Origin: Girardinichthys multiradiatus
Taxonomy: Eukaryota > Chordata > Actinopteri > Cyprinodontiformes > Goodeidae
DNA length: 64,000 nt
NCBI RefSeq assembly: GCF_021462225.1
Contig: NC_061806.1
Span: forward strand, 31,617,644 to 31,681,643
Reading direction: 5' to 3'
The translations under genes and the position numbers were made by a program. Position 1 is the first letter of the stretch; each line of letters opens with the position of its first letter. The notes beneath the pieces were generated by a model that worked only from the letters and a program-made list of their open reading frames with translations, had not been told where the DNA came from and ran no database searches. Of the stretch, positions 11,737 through 24,306 are shown piece after piece.

Positions 11737-12916
11737 CAATGGTCTGCAAAAGTATTAATAATTCACATTGTTCATATTTTGTGACATTACAACCAAAATC
11801 TTCAATGTATTTTATGAGACAGATAGACCAAGAAGTGCACAATTGTGAGGTGGTGGAAAATACATGGTTTTCTCATATTTCTCGTGATACGATATGAATC
11901 TGAAACTGTCAATGCATTAGTATTTAGTCCCCTTTACTCTGATACGATAACTAAAATGCGTGGCAACTAACCGCCTTTAGAAGTTACCTAATTAATAAAT
12001 GGAGTACACCTGTGTGAAATTTTTTTGTCAGTATAGGCATCTCCTCCTTGAAGGCTTTAGAGGTCTGTTAGATAATGTTACTGAACAAACATTATCAAGA
12101 TCAAAGAACACAGCAGGGAGATCAGAGAGAAATTTGCAGGGATTGGGTTATAAAACAATATCCTGAGCTTTGAACATTTCATTAAGGATTCTTTAATCAA
12201 TCATCTGAACATAGATAGAGTATGGCAAAATAGCAAACCTACCAAGAGATGGCTGTCCACTGAAACTGACCAGGTCTGGCAGGTAAAGAGAACATTAATC
12301 AGAGAGCAGCTAGGAGGCTCACAGCAATTATGGAGGAGCAGCAGAGGTCTACAGCAATGGCCAGGGAATCTGTTGGAAGGAAAGTTATTACTCATGCACT
12401 CAACAAATTTTGCCTTTATAGAGGAGTTGCAAGAAGAAAGACAGTGGTGAACAAAAGCCAAGAGAATCCTTGTTTGCAGTTTACTACAAACCATGTAGGG
12501 AGCAAAGTAAACATTAAGGTGCTCTGGACAGAAGAGATTGCAGCTTAACTTTTTGCTGTGTATGTTGGAAAGCTAACACTGAACTTTACAAGTAACACAC
12601 TAAATGCTGGAGGCACCATTATGCTATGGGGATGGCTTTTCTTCTCCAGGGACAGGGAAGCTACCCAAAGTTGATGGGATTGTATATTTATTTAAATACA
12701 GGGCGATCTTGGAAGAAAACCTGTAAGAGGCTGCAACAGTGGCTGAAGACAAATGCAAGAAACAATTTTAAGTTTTATTTGAAACTGTGTGTATTTTGAG
12801 CTTCCACCTCACAGTCCCAAACTAATTTGTTGGGTTTTCACATAAAAACCCAATAAAATATATTGGATTTTGATGTGAAAGGTTCAAGGGGTGCAAAAAC
12901 CTTTCCAAGGCACTGG
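11737..12916 (+). mobile_element. Tc1-like transposon, heavily decayed
   Basis: Both ends survive: CAATGGTCTGCAAAAGTATT after a TA at 11735-11736, and the mirrored CTTTCCAAGGCACTG before a TA at 12917-12918. At about 1.18 kb it is shorter than the usual 1.6 kb, so it has internal deletions. Between the ends a decayed sense-strand transposase can be followed at about 12100-12740, with fragments such as GVARRKTVVNKSQE and VLWTEE in different frames. It is the oldest-looking Tc1 copy with both ends in the window. Confidence 0.8.
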
Positions 12917-13332
12917 TAATGCCAATGGATGCTCTAGATGCATTAGGTCTGACAGCCCTTCTAATAAGAAAACAGAGCTTAGTTTCACTGAGTGCCTCAA
13001 CGGGGACACCATACAAACTAAACATTACTGATCAGGTAGATGTAGCACAACTTATTGTGCATTTTTACTCACATGAAGGACAACAGGATAGATGAGAAAA
13101 TAAAGGGAAAAATATTTCTGATTAATTGATGAGATGTTTGATAGGCAGATAAGTGACAAATGCTACAAAATACATATATTAAAAATATTTTGAAAGAAAA
13201 AGGATTAATGCAACTGATGGTTCATAGAGATGTTTGAATTTGATAAAATATGTCATTTCTCAACAACATTGAGATCTGAAGATTTTGGTAGTCAAAACTC
13301 AGGATCTATTATTTTTTGTTTTTATGTTTCAG
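12917..13332 (+). other. end of upstream grin2d intron with splice acceptor
   Basis: AT-rich intron tail ending in a T-rich tract (ATTTTTTGTTTTTATGTTTC) and the AG at 13331-13332. No other feature is recognised. Confidence 0.75.
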
Positions 13333-13538
13333 GTTGGCTGGTGGGAGAATGGACACCTACGCCTGCGTTACCATCCTTGGTCTCGTTACGGCTCCTTCCT
13401 GAAACCTCTGGATGATGCTCAACACCTCAGAGTGGTTACCCTGGAGGAGAGGCCCTTTGTCATTGTTGAGCCTGCTGACCCTGGAACCAGCTCATGCATC
13501 CGGGACTCTGTACCTTGTCGCCTGCCTATTAATTCCAG
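13333..13538 (+). CDS. grin2d: grin2d exon: start of ligand-binding domain S1
   Basis: 206 nt starting at a codon boundary (GTT) and ending after two bases of a codon, donor AG|GTAGTA. It encodes [11 protein letters not shown] through [14 protein letters not shown], 68 residues joining the amino-terminal domain to S1. [11 protein letters not shown] and CIRDSVPCR match GluN2D best. The last full codons are Asn-Ser and the split codon completes as Ser after splicing, giving an N-S-S glycosylation sequon built across the intron. The two cysteines fit conserved S1 disulfide positions of the family. Confidence 0.95.
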
Positions 13539-15405
13539 GTAGTAAAACAAAATGCGTAGATGGATTTAAGATATGAACTTTTAAGCACGCTTGAGCGATA
13601 TGTCAGTACATGATATTTGATTTATTGCGGCTATAAACAGTTGTAATAAAAAGTAGGTATAATCACTTTCTGGCATTTTCGGATAGACTATTATATAGTA
13701 TTTTGGATACAGTGCCAACCCTGACTTAATGTGTTCTCTAACAACCAGCTTCGTAAAAAGTGAAATGTTTTCAAAAACGAATTAAACACCTTCCTGAATG
13801 CACAAATTCTCAAGCTGAAATTCCTGATGCAGCTAAATTTTATGGCCTCTATCCACATTATCTTAAGATGCACTGTACACAGCAGAGAATGTTTAATATA
13901 ATAGCTTTCCACTCAAATCCATTGATATACATACAACTGTTTTTTAATTGCACTGGACACCGCAGGCAGTTTTTATGTATCCAATAAAACATGGCAACCG
14001 ATCAAAACATGCATTTATGGGAACAATAGTCTGTTAAAGCTGTTCATTAAAACTGCAATGGAAGCTTAAAACCATGAAGTAAACTGAGGTTAATTGCCTT
14101 TTTAAATCAATGCAAATGATAAGCAAGGAAACCTTACACAGACTAGTACAGCAAGAAATGGACACAGCAACCTAAAATGTGGAAATATGTGGGTATGTGC
14201 AGTGAGAATGTATAAATTCCGCAGTTCAAAAAGACAATTTATGAAATGTAAATGTAAAAATAAATCTTGCATAAATAATATTTCATAAGCAGTATACAAT
14301 ATAACCTAAACCTCTTGTAGATTATTTTATTTTTTGCATATGTTAATACAGTTCATGTCAGGGTTGAGTTTTATCAGGGACTCCACTAGCAATAATTCAA
14401 AACTGCCATGATTGGGATCCTAAGGAGCACTGTCCTATATATCAGAAATTGTCTGAGTCTCAAATTCCTTAGCTTTTCCTTAGCTTTTATCATTACCTTG
14501 CATGTGATTTTTGCTCTCTGCATTTATGGTTATGGAAATTGTCTTGTAAAGCCATGCATTTAAGTACTAAACACCCAAGCCGTCAGGAAATGTATGTATT
14601 GGTTCATTGGCACACACTGTAGCTTACTGTCTCTATGAAATTACAGATATTTCTTCCTAAGTAAATGGTTAACGCTTAATATATGTTATCAGAAATAGTA
14701 CCTTGTTGATTAAAGTTGGTGCTGCTCAGTATGCATTTCATTCAGTTTCTGCAAAGATCAGACCTATTTTTAAATGTTCTTACAACTAAATGACCTTCGG
14801 GATATTACCCATTGTTTTCCACAAACTTATTGCAGCTTCTAATTGAAATAATTCCCTCCAGAGGTCAGGCTGTGTTGCTTGGTAACACAGTCAAGTGGTT
14901 ACAATAGGAAAGTGTCTCAGAGGCCATCAAATTTACTCTTGATATGGGGAGCTGATGGAGGCCATTGCAGCCACTTGACTGATAGTCATCAAAAAGAACT
15001 TGAATTTCTCTGTGTAGCTAGCACATCATGCTGAGGTGCTCGCTGCCTAAGGACTAACAATCAGTTTTTTCAGAAATGTAGGTTATTTCAGTAAGACCTA
15101 CAAGCATAAAAACATGTTTTGTTTTAAATATAGAGCTCATTTTTCTTAAAAGTGGCCCAAGTTGTCAAAACATCTCTTCTCCAAATGCATCTGTAAACTG
15201 TCAGTATTGATCCACTGCCGGTCCCCTGCTAATAATTTATACAAAGTCTGCCTTACTTTTCCTCCCCTATGCTATTTCCCTTGACATAGTTAGATATGCC
15301 TTTTCTTGTGTTTTTTAGATATTTTCCACAGTTTTTTTAGTCTTGTTGTTATTTAAGTATCATGTTTTTACTAATATATGTTCTTTCTTCCATTATGTTT
15401 CTTAG
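13539..15405 (+). other. grin2d intron, no repeat recognised
   Basis: 1867-bp intron, GTAGTA...TTAG. The acceptor tract is pyrimidine-rich (TTCTTTCTTCC upstream of ATGTTTCTTAG). I see no transposon or RNA gene in it. Confidence 0.8.
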
Positions 15406-15574
15406 TTTGTTGCTGGATGGGGCTGTACCCATGAAGCACTGCTGCAAAGGGTTCTGCATTGATGTTCTAAAGCGCTTGGCAAAGATTGTAGGTTTCACCT
15501 ATGATCTTTACCTGGTGACAAATGGCAGGCATGGAAAGAACATTGATGGGGAATGGAATGGCATGGTTGGAGAG
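15406..15574 (+). CDS. grin2d: grin2d exon: ligand-binding domain S1, middle
   Basis: 169 nt: one base completes the split Ser codon, then 56 codons to GE, donor GAG|GTGAGG. It encodes [36 protein letters not shown] and [19 protein letters not shown]. The CCKGFC cysteine cluster and YDLYLVTNG are hallmarks of GluN2 S1. The segment ahead of CCKGFC is short and variable across the family, as expected for the S1 loop. Confidence 0.96.
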
Positions 15575-16732
15575 GTGAGGTCTTTAATATTGGTAAAATT
15601 TGATCTTGACATTACACTATTTTATGTAATCAATCATTTAAATAAAAAAGGTTTCCCTTTTAACTAGACTGTTTTTTATGAAAGTAGATGCTCTGAAAAA
15701 GCGAATTCCCTTCTGTTGAATTTCACCTGGCAGTATAAGAGATTTATTGAAACACTACTATTTTACATATTTCATTCATCCAGCAGTTCTGCTTTTTGTT
15801 GTTGTTGTTTTTTTCCCAGGTCAAAGTCGCAACTCCTAAAAAGTAAAGTACAGTTTTAGTAAACTAAGAATCATTTCAAAATTCAATATTGCATTTTATA
15901 ATCAACATTGGTTAATTTAAACTACTAGTTTATCAGGCTGGTCACTATTTTTTTTCTCCAATTTTCTGGTGCACATTGTCTATAAGCATTGCCACATTTC
16001 ATACAAAAAAATTAGGGATGTCTACCACTAACTTACTCCTGCGATTACAGCAACCACCATGTGCAAAGGCATAAACCAATTGGTTTAAATCACAATTTAA
16101 ATCATGGTGTCAACAAAGTTATGCAGTTCATAACCAATTATTTGTTGTACTTCATTACAAATCAACATTAACTTAAACTGCAAAAACATCAAAGTCCAAT
16201 AATTAAGCACAATTTATGGTAACAGTTGAACACAGACACTTTACGTCAAACCTGAACTTCAACAAGTTAAATCAAACAGTATAAGCTTTATTACCTTGTA
16301 AAATGTAAAAAAAAAAACTTTAACTGATTATAGAATAAAATTGTAGCTAAAATATGTATTATTCTCTGTAGTTGTTTAACGTTTTTTTTTTTTTATCAAA
16401 TAACCAAATTAAATTAATAATTAGTTTAATAATTGGTTTAATTAAATAATTAACATTTTGTTTAAATCAGTTTTTTAGAATGGAAAATAACACAGCATTT
16501 TCACAAAAAAAGATAAATAAAAACAGGGTCAGTGTGGTTGTCCTGTTCTGTACTGAACAAATGTACTGAAATAGATATTAATTATATAACTGAAATGTAA
16601 ATAACCTTGATAATAATCAATTCTATGATGGTGGTTTTTGTTGAAACATCACCTTTGTGATACAAATTTTACTTCATGAAGCAGTAATGAAAATGGCAGA
16701 GAATGCTGCCACCCATCAGCCATTGGAGCCAA
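15575..16732. other. grin2d intron sequence, nothing recognised
   Basis: AT-rich, with T and A homopolymers (for example about 16383-16396). No exon or known repeat is seen. Confidence 0.6.
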
Positions 16733-16764
16733 TGGATGGATGGATGGATGGATGGATGGATGGA
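16733..16764. repeat. (GGAT)n microsatellite
   Basis: About eight tandem GGAT units. In fish such runs are often 3' tails of interspersed repeats, but no body is recognised beside this one. Confidence 0.85.
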
Positions 16765-16799
16765 TTGATATGCTTTAGGCAGGGAAATCGGTATATTGG

Positions 16800-17696
16800 T
16801 GTCAGAGTTTGACATTTTTTGGACTTTGTTTGTGGCTTTTCTTTGCTTAGTTGTTCAATCTTGGTTTTTACATCATGTTTTCTAGTCCCTCTACTGCCTC
16901 TTAGTGTTTCCCCTCTTAGGTTTCTTTATGGTGGTTTCCTTATTACTTAGTATGTTTTTTATTAGTATTATTGTAATTGTAATTATTATAGTTCATTGTC
17001 TTCCTTGCATTCTCTAGTTTAATTCTCTCTCTTAGTATCCTGGTGTTTTTTATGTTTTGGTAATTTGTTCCTTGCACTCTTCTTGTTTACTAGTTTCCTT
17101 TCCAGTCTATTCAGTCCGTGTGGTTAGGTTTGTTCACTTTGATCAGGTTTTCTTAATGGGTTCTTTGTTGGGTCTTAGGTTATTGTTGTTTCTATGTTAC
17201 CTCTAGTTTCTCCGTTTACATTAATTCATGGTTATTCTAGTTTCCTTATGCTTCCTCTGATTAATTATCTTGCTTACAGTTTTGCTTAGTCTGTGTTTTC
17301 TGGTTATTATTATTAGTCCTTTTCCCATGCTCAGCCTTTGTATTCATTTCTCTGCCTCCTTGTCACACCTGTTCCCTGTTCCTTTGATTACCTGCCTTTG
17401 TTATCCCACAGTATATTAGTTGGTTTGGTGTCTATGTTCGTCGCTGGTTCCTTGTATTCGTCAAAACCCTGTTCCCTACCTTGACTATGTTTTGTTTATG
17501 CTTTGCTTGGAAACCTATGCTATGTTTTGCCATGAGTACCTGTAGTGTTTTGTAAGTTTTTGGATTTTGACTCTGGTTCATACCTGCAGTGTTTTGTTAC
17601 GTTTTTGACGTTTTGAGAATAAACTAAAGAATTTCTAAGCTGCGGCTGCCAAGCTCTTGCCTGCACTTTGGTCCGACCCAAAACCCCATCCTGACA
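16800..17696 (+). mobile_element. solo LTR, 897 bp, with 5-bp target duplication
   Basis: The element starts TGTCAG and ends CTGACA (TG...CA ends) and is flanked by a perfect direct repeat ATTGG at 16795-16799 and 17697-17701. An AATAAA at 17618-17623 lies about 73 nt from the right end, as expected for an LTR polyadenylation signal. There is no internal retroelement coding next to it, so it is read as a solo LTR left by LTR-LTR recombination. The right-hand part resembles the elements at 35706-36132 (+) and, reversed, 28660-29234 and 62835-63382. Confidence 0.75.
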
Positions 17697-18670
17697 ATTG
17701 GTTGAAATCAAAATAAAATCAGTGGGGAAAAAAAATCATGGCTAAAATGCAGTTTACCAACTGTTCCACAAAGATGTGAGTTTACTCATTCTTTGAAAAT
17801 ATAGACATTTTTGAAAGAAAAATACTTCAAGATTGGGTACTTGGACAGACAAAAAGAAACAGTATAGCCATTGCAATGCTTGTATGATTTCTGTTCATTG
17901 TATGAAAGAGTATAGAACTGTCTAGATACTTTTCAGATACTATTTGTTGTATAAGCTTAATGTCTGTTGTATATTTCAAAGTTTTATCATCATTACCTCT
18001 GACACCAATGTAGCCTTTCAGCAATATATAAGATTAAATTAGGTCCCAATGAACAATAAGTGCTCAGTTCATTCGAATCAATTATTTCTGTGAAACACAT
18101 TATTTGTTTTGGCAAAAATGAGCATATCTTTAAGGAGAAGACGTGACATTTCACAATGGCAAAGGTGATGATGGTGTGGTACAAGCATCTAACTCCAAAT
18201 TTTAAGATTCACTCCTTACACACACATACACACTCCTTACACACACAAATTGCAAAACAATATTGTTTTGCAATTTTTGGCCTGCTATGATTGTGTTAGT
18301 AGCTCAGTGAGCTCAACTGTTGGAAACGTTTAGTCATAGTCTTATTTTAAAATGCCAAATGCCCTTCTTGTGATAAAATTTCAATCTGATTGCTACCACA
18401 TGATGTCGGACAAGCACGGTAGCTACAATGGGGCTAACCTCTAAGAAAGAAAAAGGGGTGGGGGGTTTAAAGGTTGGCAGTGAGTGTGGCGCTCAGTCTA
18501 TTTTGGTGAGTAGTATAAATTTGAAGGTCTTCTGAATTCAGCTTACCATAGAGAAGGTACAATTTAAAAAGGAAAGAATATTTATACAAAAAAGTTAAAA
18601 TGCTCTGCTCTTCCAACGTCCCTTATTATGATACTTGCAAAGAAATATATTACTAAATGTGAATCTATCC
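17697..18670. other. grin2d intron sequence with a palindrome
   Basis: No coding or named repeat. It contains a perfect 30-bp palindrome at 18247-18276, next to short ACACAC runs. Confidence 0.6.
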
Positions 18671-18783
18671 TCTGTGACCTGTCCAGGGTGTATCCCACCT
18701 CTCACCCAATGACTGCTTGAGATAGTTCCATGCAACCCGGCAAAGATAAGCATGAATAGAAAGTGGATGGATGGATGGATGTT
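18671..18783 (+). mobile_element. fish interspersed repeat, 3' end with GGAT tail
   Basis: It contains CTGTGACCTGTCCAGGGTGT and a GGATGGATGGAT tail. This is the reverse complement of the family seen at 23493-23853, so the two copies lie in opposite orientation in the same intron. I recognise the family as common in fish but cannot name its class with certainty. Confidence 0.65.
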
Positions 18784-21700
18784 AGCAGATATAATTTTAC
18801 CTTAGTTTAGCAAATATGATTAATCAGGGAAACAAAAATGCTTGTATAGGAAAAACAACGAGAAGCCTCAGCTGGCCAGTTAGACATTTTGAAGTGGCCA
18901 CACATTCATAATCGTGACCAAATAATTTGCTCTATAAAAACAATTCTAACTAAGGAAACCCAAGATATGTTGATATGCAATACATTCAGTGAAACTAAAG
19001 TACTGTGCAAATAACCACAGTGGCCCCCCACTCCAAGCAAGCTTAATTGAATAAACATAGAAAAGACAACATTCTCTTTTATCTAAACAATGTAAAATTG
19101 TGGGTTGAAAGTTAAAAGTGGAAAAAAATGTCCATATAAAGACGTCATTCTAAACATGGGTTAAAGATATTTAAGGTTGGTCAAATTCTGCAAGCTGGAA
19201 TTGTTTAGGCTAAATTTGAATGGGCTAAAAGCTAATTTTTAAAATGTTTTTTTGGGCTAAATAAAGACAAGGACTGGCTAATGTTAAACAGCCTTAATAA
19301 AAGATGTCCATGGCCACACAGGAGGGCCATTTCTTTATATTTTATTTCTTACACCACTCTTCTTACAATCATTCAAGCTCTTTTCACTAATATTTCTCAG
19401 ACCTTCTTATAAGCTTGTTTTGAACATTGGTAGAATCTTTACTAATTTGTTGTCCAGTTCCTAGAAGTCCATTTACAGAAGACTGTTTGTTAGCTTTCCT
19501 GTTTGCTTAAGTCAGTTTAAGTCTAAACCACAAAGCATTCAATCATACAAAACATATAAAGTACAAATGAGCAAAGTATAAGTATAATCTTTAGGCACCA
19601 CTGACCCTGTAACAAAGACATAACTTACTCCTATCTCTTTTGATGAGTACATTAAATCTTAAAGATAACCCAGTCTGCCATGCACTAGCATCTTAGTTCC
19701 AACAAAGCTATTCCCAAAACCTATTAGTTAAAAACCTAGCACATACTACATGATAAAAAAAATGAATGGCGATGCATCCATCTCATCACATTCCAGGTCT
19801 TTGATTTGGGATCTACTTCTTAAAGACAAGACATTCATACTATTAGGTATTTGTTTAGATAATACTTTTACTATAAACTTTTTTATCCACTTTTCTGTCT
19901 TTTGTTTTGCTATGTTTAATCAAACATTATGTGATATGCTTTCATGGTCAAGTTTGAAACAACTTTCCAAAGTCCTGCTTTCAGAAAGTCTAGCTGCTTG
20001 GAAGCAAAGTGTGATGAAATTTGAGTGGAATGAAAACGTTTGCACAGTACTGTAAGCAAAGGCTGGCACAGATATTTCTAGTAATAGAAAACTGTTTTTT
20101 GGTGAAGACTTATTAGTAGAGGGTATGGTTCATATGGTGATTTTGTCTCTGTCTCAGAGAGGTATGAGAAATGCATATGATTTCTCAGTGTTTGTTTCTC
20201 TCTCTCCTCGTCTCCAGCTGTCTCCCGTCTAGCATTTCTCTGCAACTCATTAAGTTGCTTAATTACAGTGTCACACAAACACATGTGAGCGTGAGCAGGG
20301 GCAGCTAAGTGTGTGAGAAAACTCATCACATCCTACCCTTGGCTACTTCCTGCTACATGACCAACACTTTTTAAAGAATATACACAGAGCTGTTCTTTTA
20401 CATTTTATTTCTACTTACCTCTAGATCTCAGTGTCTTTGCACAGATAGTGAAAGCTTCCTTTTGAACAGACAGTTCTGCTATTTCTCATTATGTCCCTGA
20501 GCCCTGCACTTATCCTTCCTTTGTAAGTGCCTTCCAATCAGGCAGTAATTTCCAGCATTCTTAACTTTTTCTTGCCCTACATGCTGAGTCATCCTGGTAG
20601 AATCGTTTTTGTTCCCAGTATGAAGTCTTTACAGCAGTGAAGCACTTCCTCAACACAAGTGTCACAGGTAGCTGTATTAAAATATCTAATATGACCTTGT
20701 GGAGAAAACAGAACAAATAACAAGGTTTAATTGATCCTGACAAGCAGGGGTGCAACTACTGAAATTTTATCAAAATTAGTAAACCTGTATGTCATGGAAT
20801 TCTTGTAGCCGTTGTCTTTTAGGTTTCTCCCAATGATTCACCCACAAGCCATATATTTGTTTTTTTTTCATAAACTTTAGAGGTGGCTGTTGTTTCTTCT
20901 GCATATTGAGTCACAACAGTCTCGTTGTCACTGAATTTAACATTCATTCAAAACTGAAAGAAACCAAGCTAATGATCAAATTGCTGAATGTTACTGCAGG
21001 AATGTAGATCAAAGTTGGATAGAGACCACTGGACAAACAGTTATTGTTAAAAAGTACTACAGATTCAGTAGACAATGGTCTGTGATAGGCATGGGCTATT
21101 ATGGATCAGTTTTAATAATTGGACAACAATGTTTCTACATTTTAGGAGTCTTTGTACAATTTCAAGAAACAATTCTGGGGTTTCTCTAGTTGTAAAGCCT
21201 GTAGGATAGCTGACCTCCTTTCTCACCTGTTGTTAGTAAACTGTGTATAAGGGCAAAAAAAGGGGCATACAACTTAAAATGACATTCAGATTTACCTAGG
21301 TCATCAAATAAAACTATTTGAATTCGACATTCAAACATTCATTTAGGTGACACCAACTTAAACTAAATGTTTGAAATAACTGAACTTGAAATTACAAGGC
21401 GATTGTCAACACATTGTTATCTCACAATTTTAATACATATCTGTGCATTAATACAAAAATCATAGTTAATCATTATTATATTACACATATAATAATCATC
21501 ATATAATAGCAATATAAAATAATAACTTTGCAGAAATACTGAAATAAGCTGCATACCTGTTTTTAGTGCTATAAGTGTTATTTCAGTCTTTTTATGCTGA
21601 AAGTCTATTTCAGTCTTTTTATGCTGAAAAATTATTGACTGGCACATATCTAACTGCAGGCATAAAGGCAAATGTTCTTTAGGCATGTATTTTGTGTGCA

Positions 21701-23492
21701 CTTCTGCAGTTATGCAGAAATACATGTAAAAATGCATGTATTCATGGAGAAGATGTGAGCAAAGTCATTTATTGTTTAAGCTCTCTTAGTTTTTTTTTTG
21801 TGTTTGTTTGTTTGTCTAAAAGTGTTCTTTGATTCTTTGTTGTTTAAAACTAAAGCTGTCAAGTTAGGCTGCTATATAATTTATCACAAGGGAAGTTTCA
21901 GTCCTTGCAGCCCCAACTTTCTGCACTAATGCTTCCCTAATATATCAATGATTTTTGTGAGCTGTTAAGATAGATCTTTGTTATTTTTATATATTTTCTT
22001 ATTTTCAAAAAATCTAATTTATTCTGGGTGTAAACCTGCAAATTATGAATGTTTTGTAACAAGTCAATATGTGCTGCGTTCCTCCTTCTGGGTCAAAGGT
22101 CATTCTTTCAAGGATCTTGGTGATTCATTCAGAAGTGATAGTAGGATGGGGTTTGTTCTGCTTTCTCATTGTGAGTCAAAAAGTCAAGTTCTCAATTTAG
22201 TTTCCGTCTTTCAGATTTGTTCTCCTTCATAGAATTGCAAGAACAAAATGACATTCCTGTTCATGCAGTCCTTGGGAGTCCCTTGTAGCTTCTTATTTAC
22301 TCATATTGTGGACAGAACATTCTTCTTGTATGGTGTCTGAGAAATATGAAGTGGATGTGATCACTACACTGACAAATGCTGCAGTTGGAGGGACCCTTGC
22401 AGACTCTTAGGAGTTCTGCACTCGAGTTCAGGTAAAGTAAGAAATGTCCTTACCCAAAATAATTATATTTTATTGCTGCCTTAAGTAAAACAACAAATGT
22501 TTTTTTTTTTTTTTGTGGAGTATATACAGAATTGAAAACAAAAGCGCAAAGCGCTAAATATCCCTTCTGGCTTGTAAATGTCTTTCCATCACTTAAAACA
22601 ATGGAGATATAGTGTGTCAGCGGAGAGAGGGATGTTCAGGTTTCTCTCCTGGACGGACCTTCAACCTGATCTTGGAGAATGGGAAGACTATGAATGTAAA
22701 AATGTATGGATGGTTGTTTTATAATGATCTTGCAGTAGAGGTAGAAATATAAACTTACCATAATAAAACTGTAAAGTAAACGTGTAAGTGTTCAAGAAAG
22801 TGCAGAAACAGAAAGTGTCAGTTAATTTACCCCTGTAGACATCAGTAGAAAGCAAAGAAAAGTTTTACGACCTAAGAGTATGGTTAAAGGCATCTCAGTG
22901 GTGTTGGCTCAGACACTGCAAAGCCTTTATTGTTTCACAGATTCTTTGTGTCAAGCCACAGCAGAATAATGAACTCCTGGTCAGCATCCAGCTTCTCTAA
23001 CCTTCATAGTCCCTCAGTTGCCATCATGCAACCCCTGTTCCCTACCAGGTGAAACATGACAGAGCTGCGAATTCCCTCATTTCTTCACCTGCTGACCACC
23101 TGGGCCACAATTGTTGCTGCCAGAGGAGCTTTGAAGATGAACACAGCATTGATTTATGTTGAAACAGATGAGAAAGAAAAAAGAGAAATTCAGATCCTTA
23201 GCTTATCAACAGACTATATTGTATTATTGTGAGAAAAACATAAACCAACAAATTGTATGTTGAAGATTAATGAGTTTGCCAATTTTAAATATTTCTGCAT
23301 TCAGATCTGATAATCAAAGTGATACAAATTAACCTTATTTAATCATAAAAAAGTTAATCCTCAAGACAGTAATTCTAATAAAATATTGGAAGTATTTCTC
23401 ACATTAAAATAGTACTTTCATTGTGACATCCTGTTCTAGTCATTAAATACTACAGCTACATCTGTGAGTGAAAATGTTTTGAATTATCAATT
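18784..23492. other. grin2d intron sequence, mostly unassigned
   Basis: 4.7 kb of AT-rich sequence. The sequence just before 20056 (TTTGCACAGTACTG then TA) looks like one Tc1-type terminus, but I found no convincing partner. The frame at 19750-20055 has no recognisable protein similarity and no coding context. A T run lies at about 22500-22515. Confidence 0.5.
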
Positions 23493-23853
23493 TCAGTCAT
23501 TCATTTTCTACCGCTTATTCCATAGTGGGTCGCGGGGAAGCTGGTGCCTATCTCCAGCAGTCTATGGGCGAGAGGCGGGGTACACCCTGGACAGGTCGCC
23601 AGTCCATCGCAGGGCAACACACAAACAACCAAGCACACACTCATTCATACACCTAAGGGCAATTTAGAGAGACCAATCAACCTAACAAGCATGTCTTTGG
23701 ACTGTGGGAGGAAGCCAGAGTACCCGGTGAGAACCCATGCATGCACGGGGAGAACATGCAAACTCAATGCAGAAAGACCCCTGAACGGGAATTGAACCCA
23801 GGACCTTCTTGCTGCAACGCAGCAGTGCTACCAACTGCATCACCGTGCAGCCC
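23493..23853 (-). mobile_element. fish interspersed repeat (SINE-like or LINE 3' end)
   Basis: It holds the block order TTTCTACCGCTTATTCC, GGGTCGCGG, GGCGGGGTACACCCTGGACA, CATGTCTTTGGACTGTGGGA, GGGGAGAACATGCAAACTC and GGGAATTGAACCCAGGACC, a widespread fish repeat. Orientation is inferred from the sibling copy at 18671-18783, which has the GGAT tail on its right. It ends only 70 bp upstream of the next exon. Short frames inside it are not genes. Confidence 0.75.
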
Positions 23854-23923
23854 ATTATCAATTTCACTTTAACAATTTCTTTCAAAGTCTTGTAAATTTA
23901 ATTTCAGGTGTTGTGTTTTCTAG

Positions 23924-24304
<381 letters not shown>

Positions 24305-24306
24305 TA

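Noticed and set aside
12201..12494. Minus-strand 97-codon frame
   Set aside because: It lies opposite a decayed Tc1 transposase; the sense strand has the family's sequence.
15362..15405. Longer version of the second exon, starting at the ATG at 15362
   Set aside because: The frame is open upstream, but a good acceptor ends at 15405, the phase fits the previous exon, and the upstream text is intron-like.
19750..20055. Plus-strand 101-codon frame, ending in a Tc1-like terminus (GTTTGCACAGTACTG)
   Set aside because: No recognisable protein and no partner terminus was found, so neither a gene nor a complete transposon can be supported.
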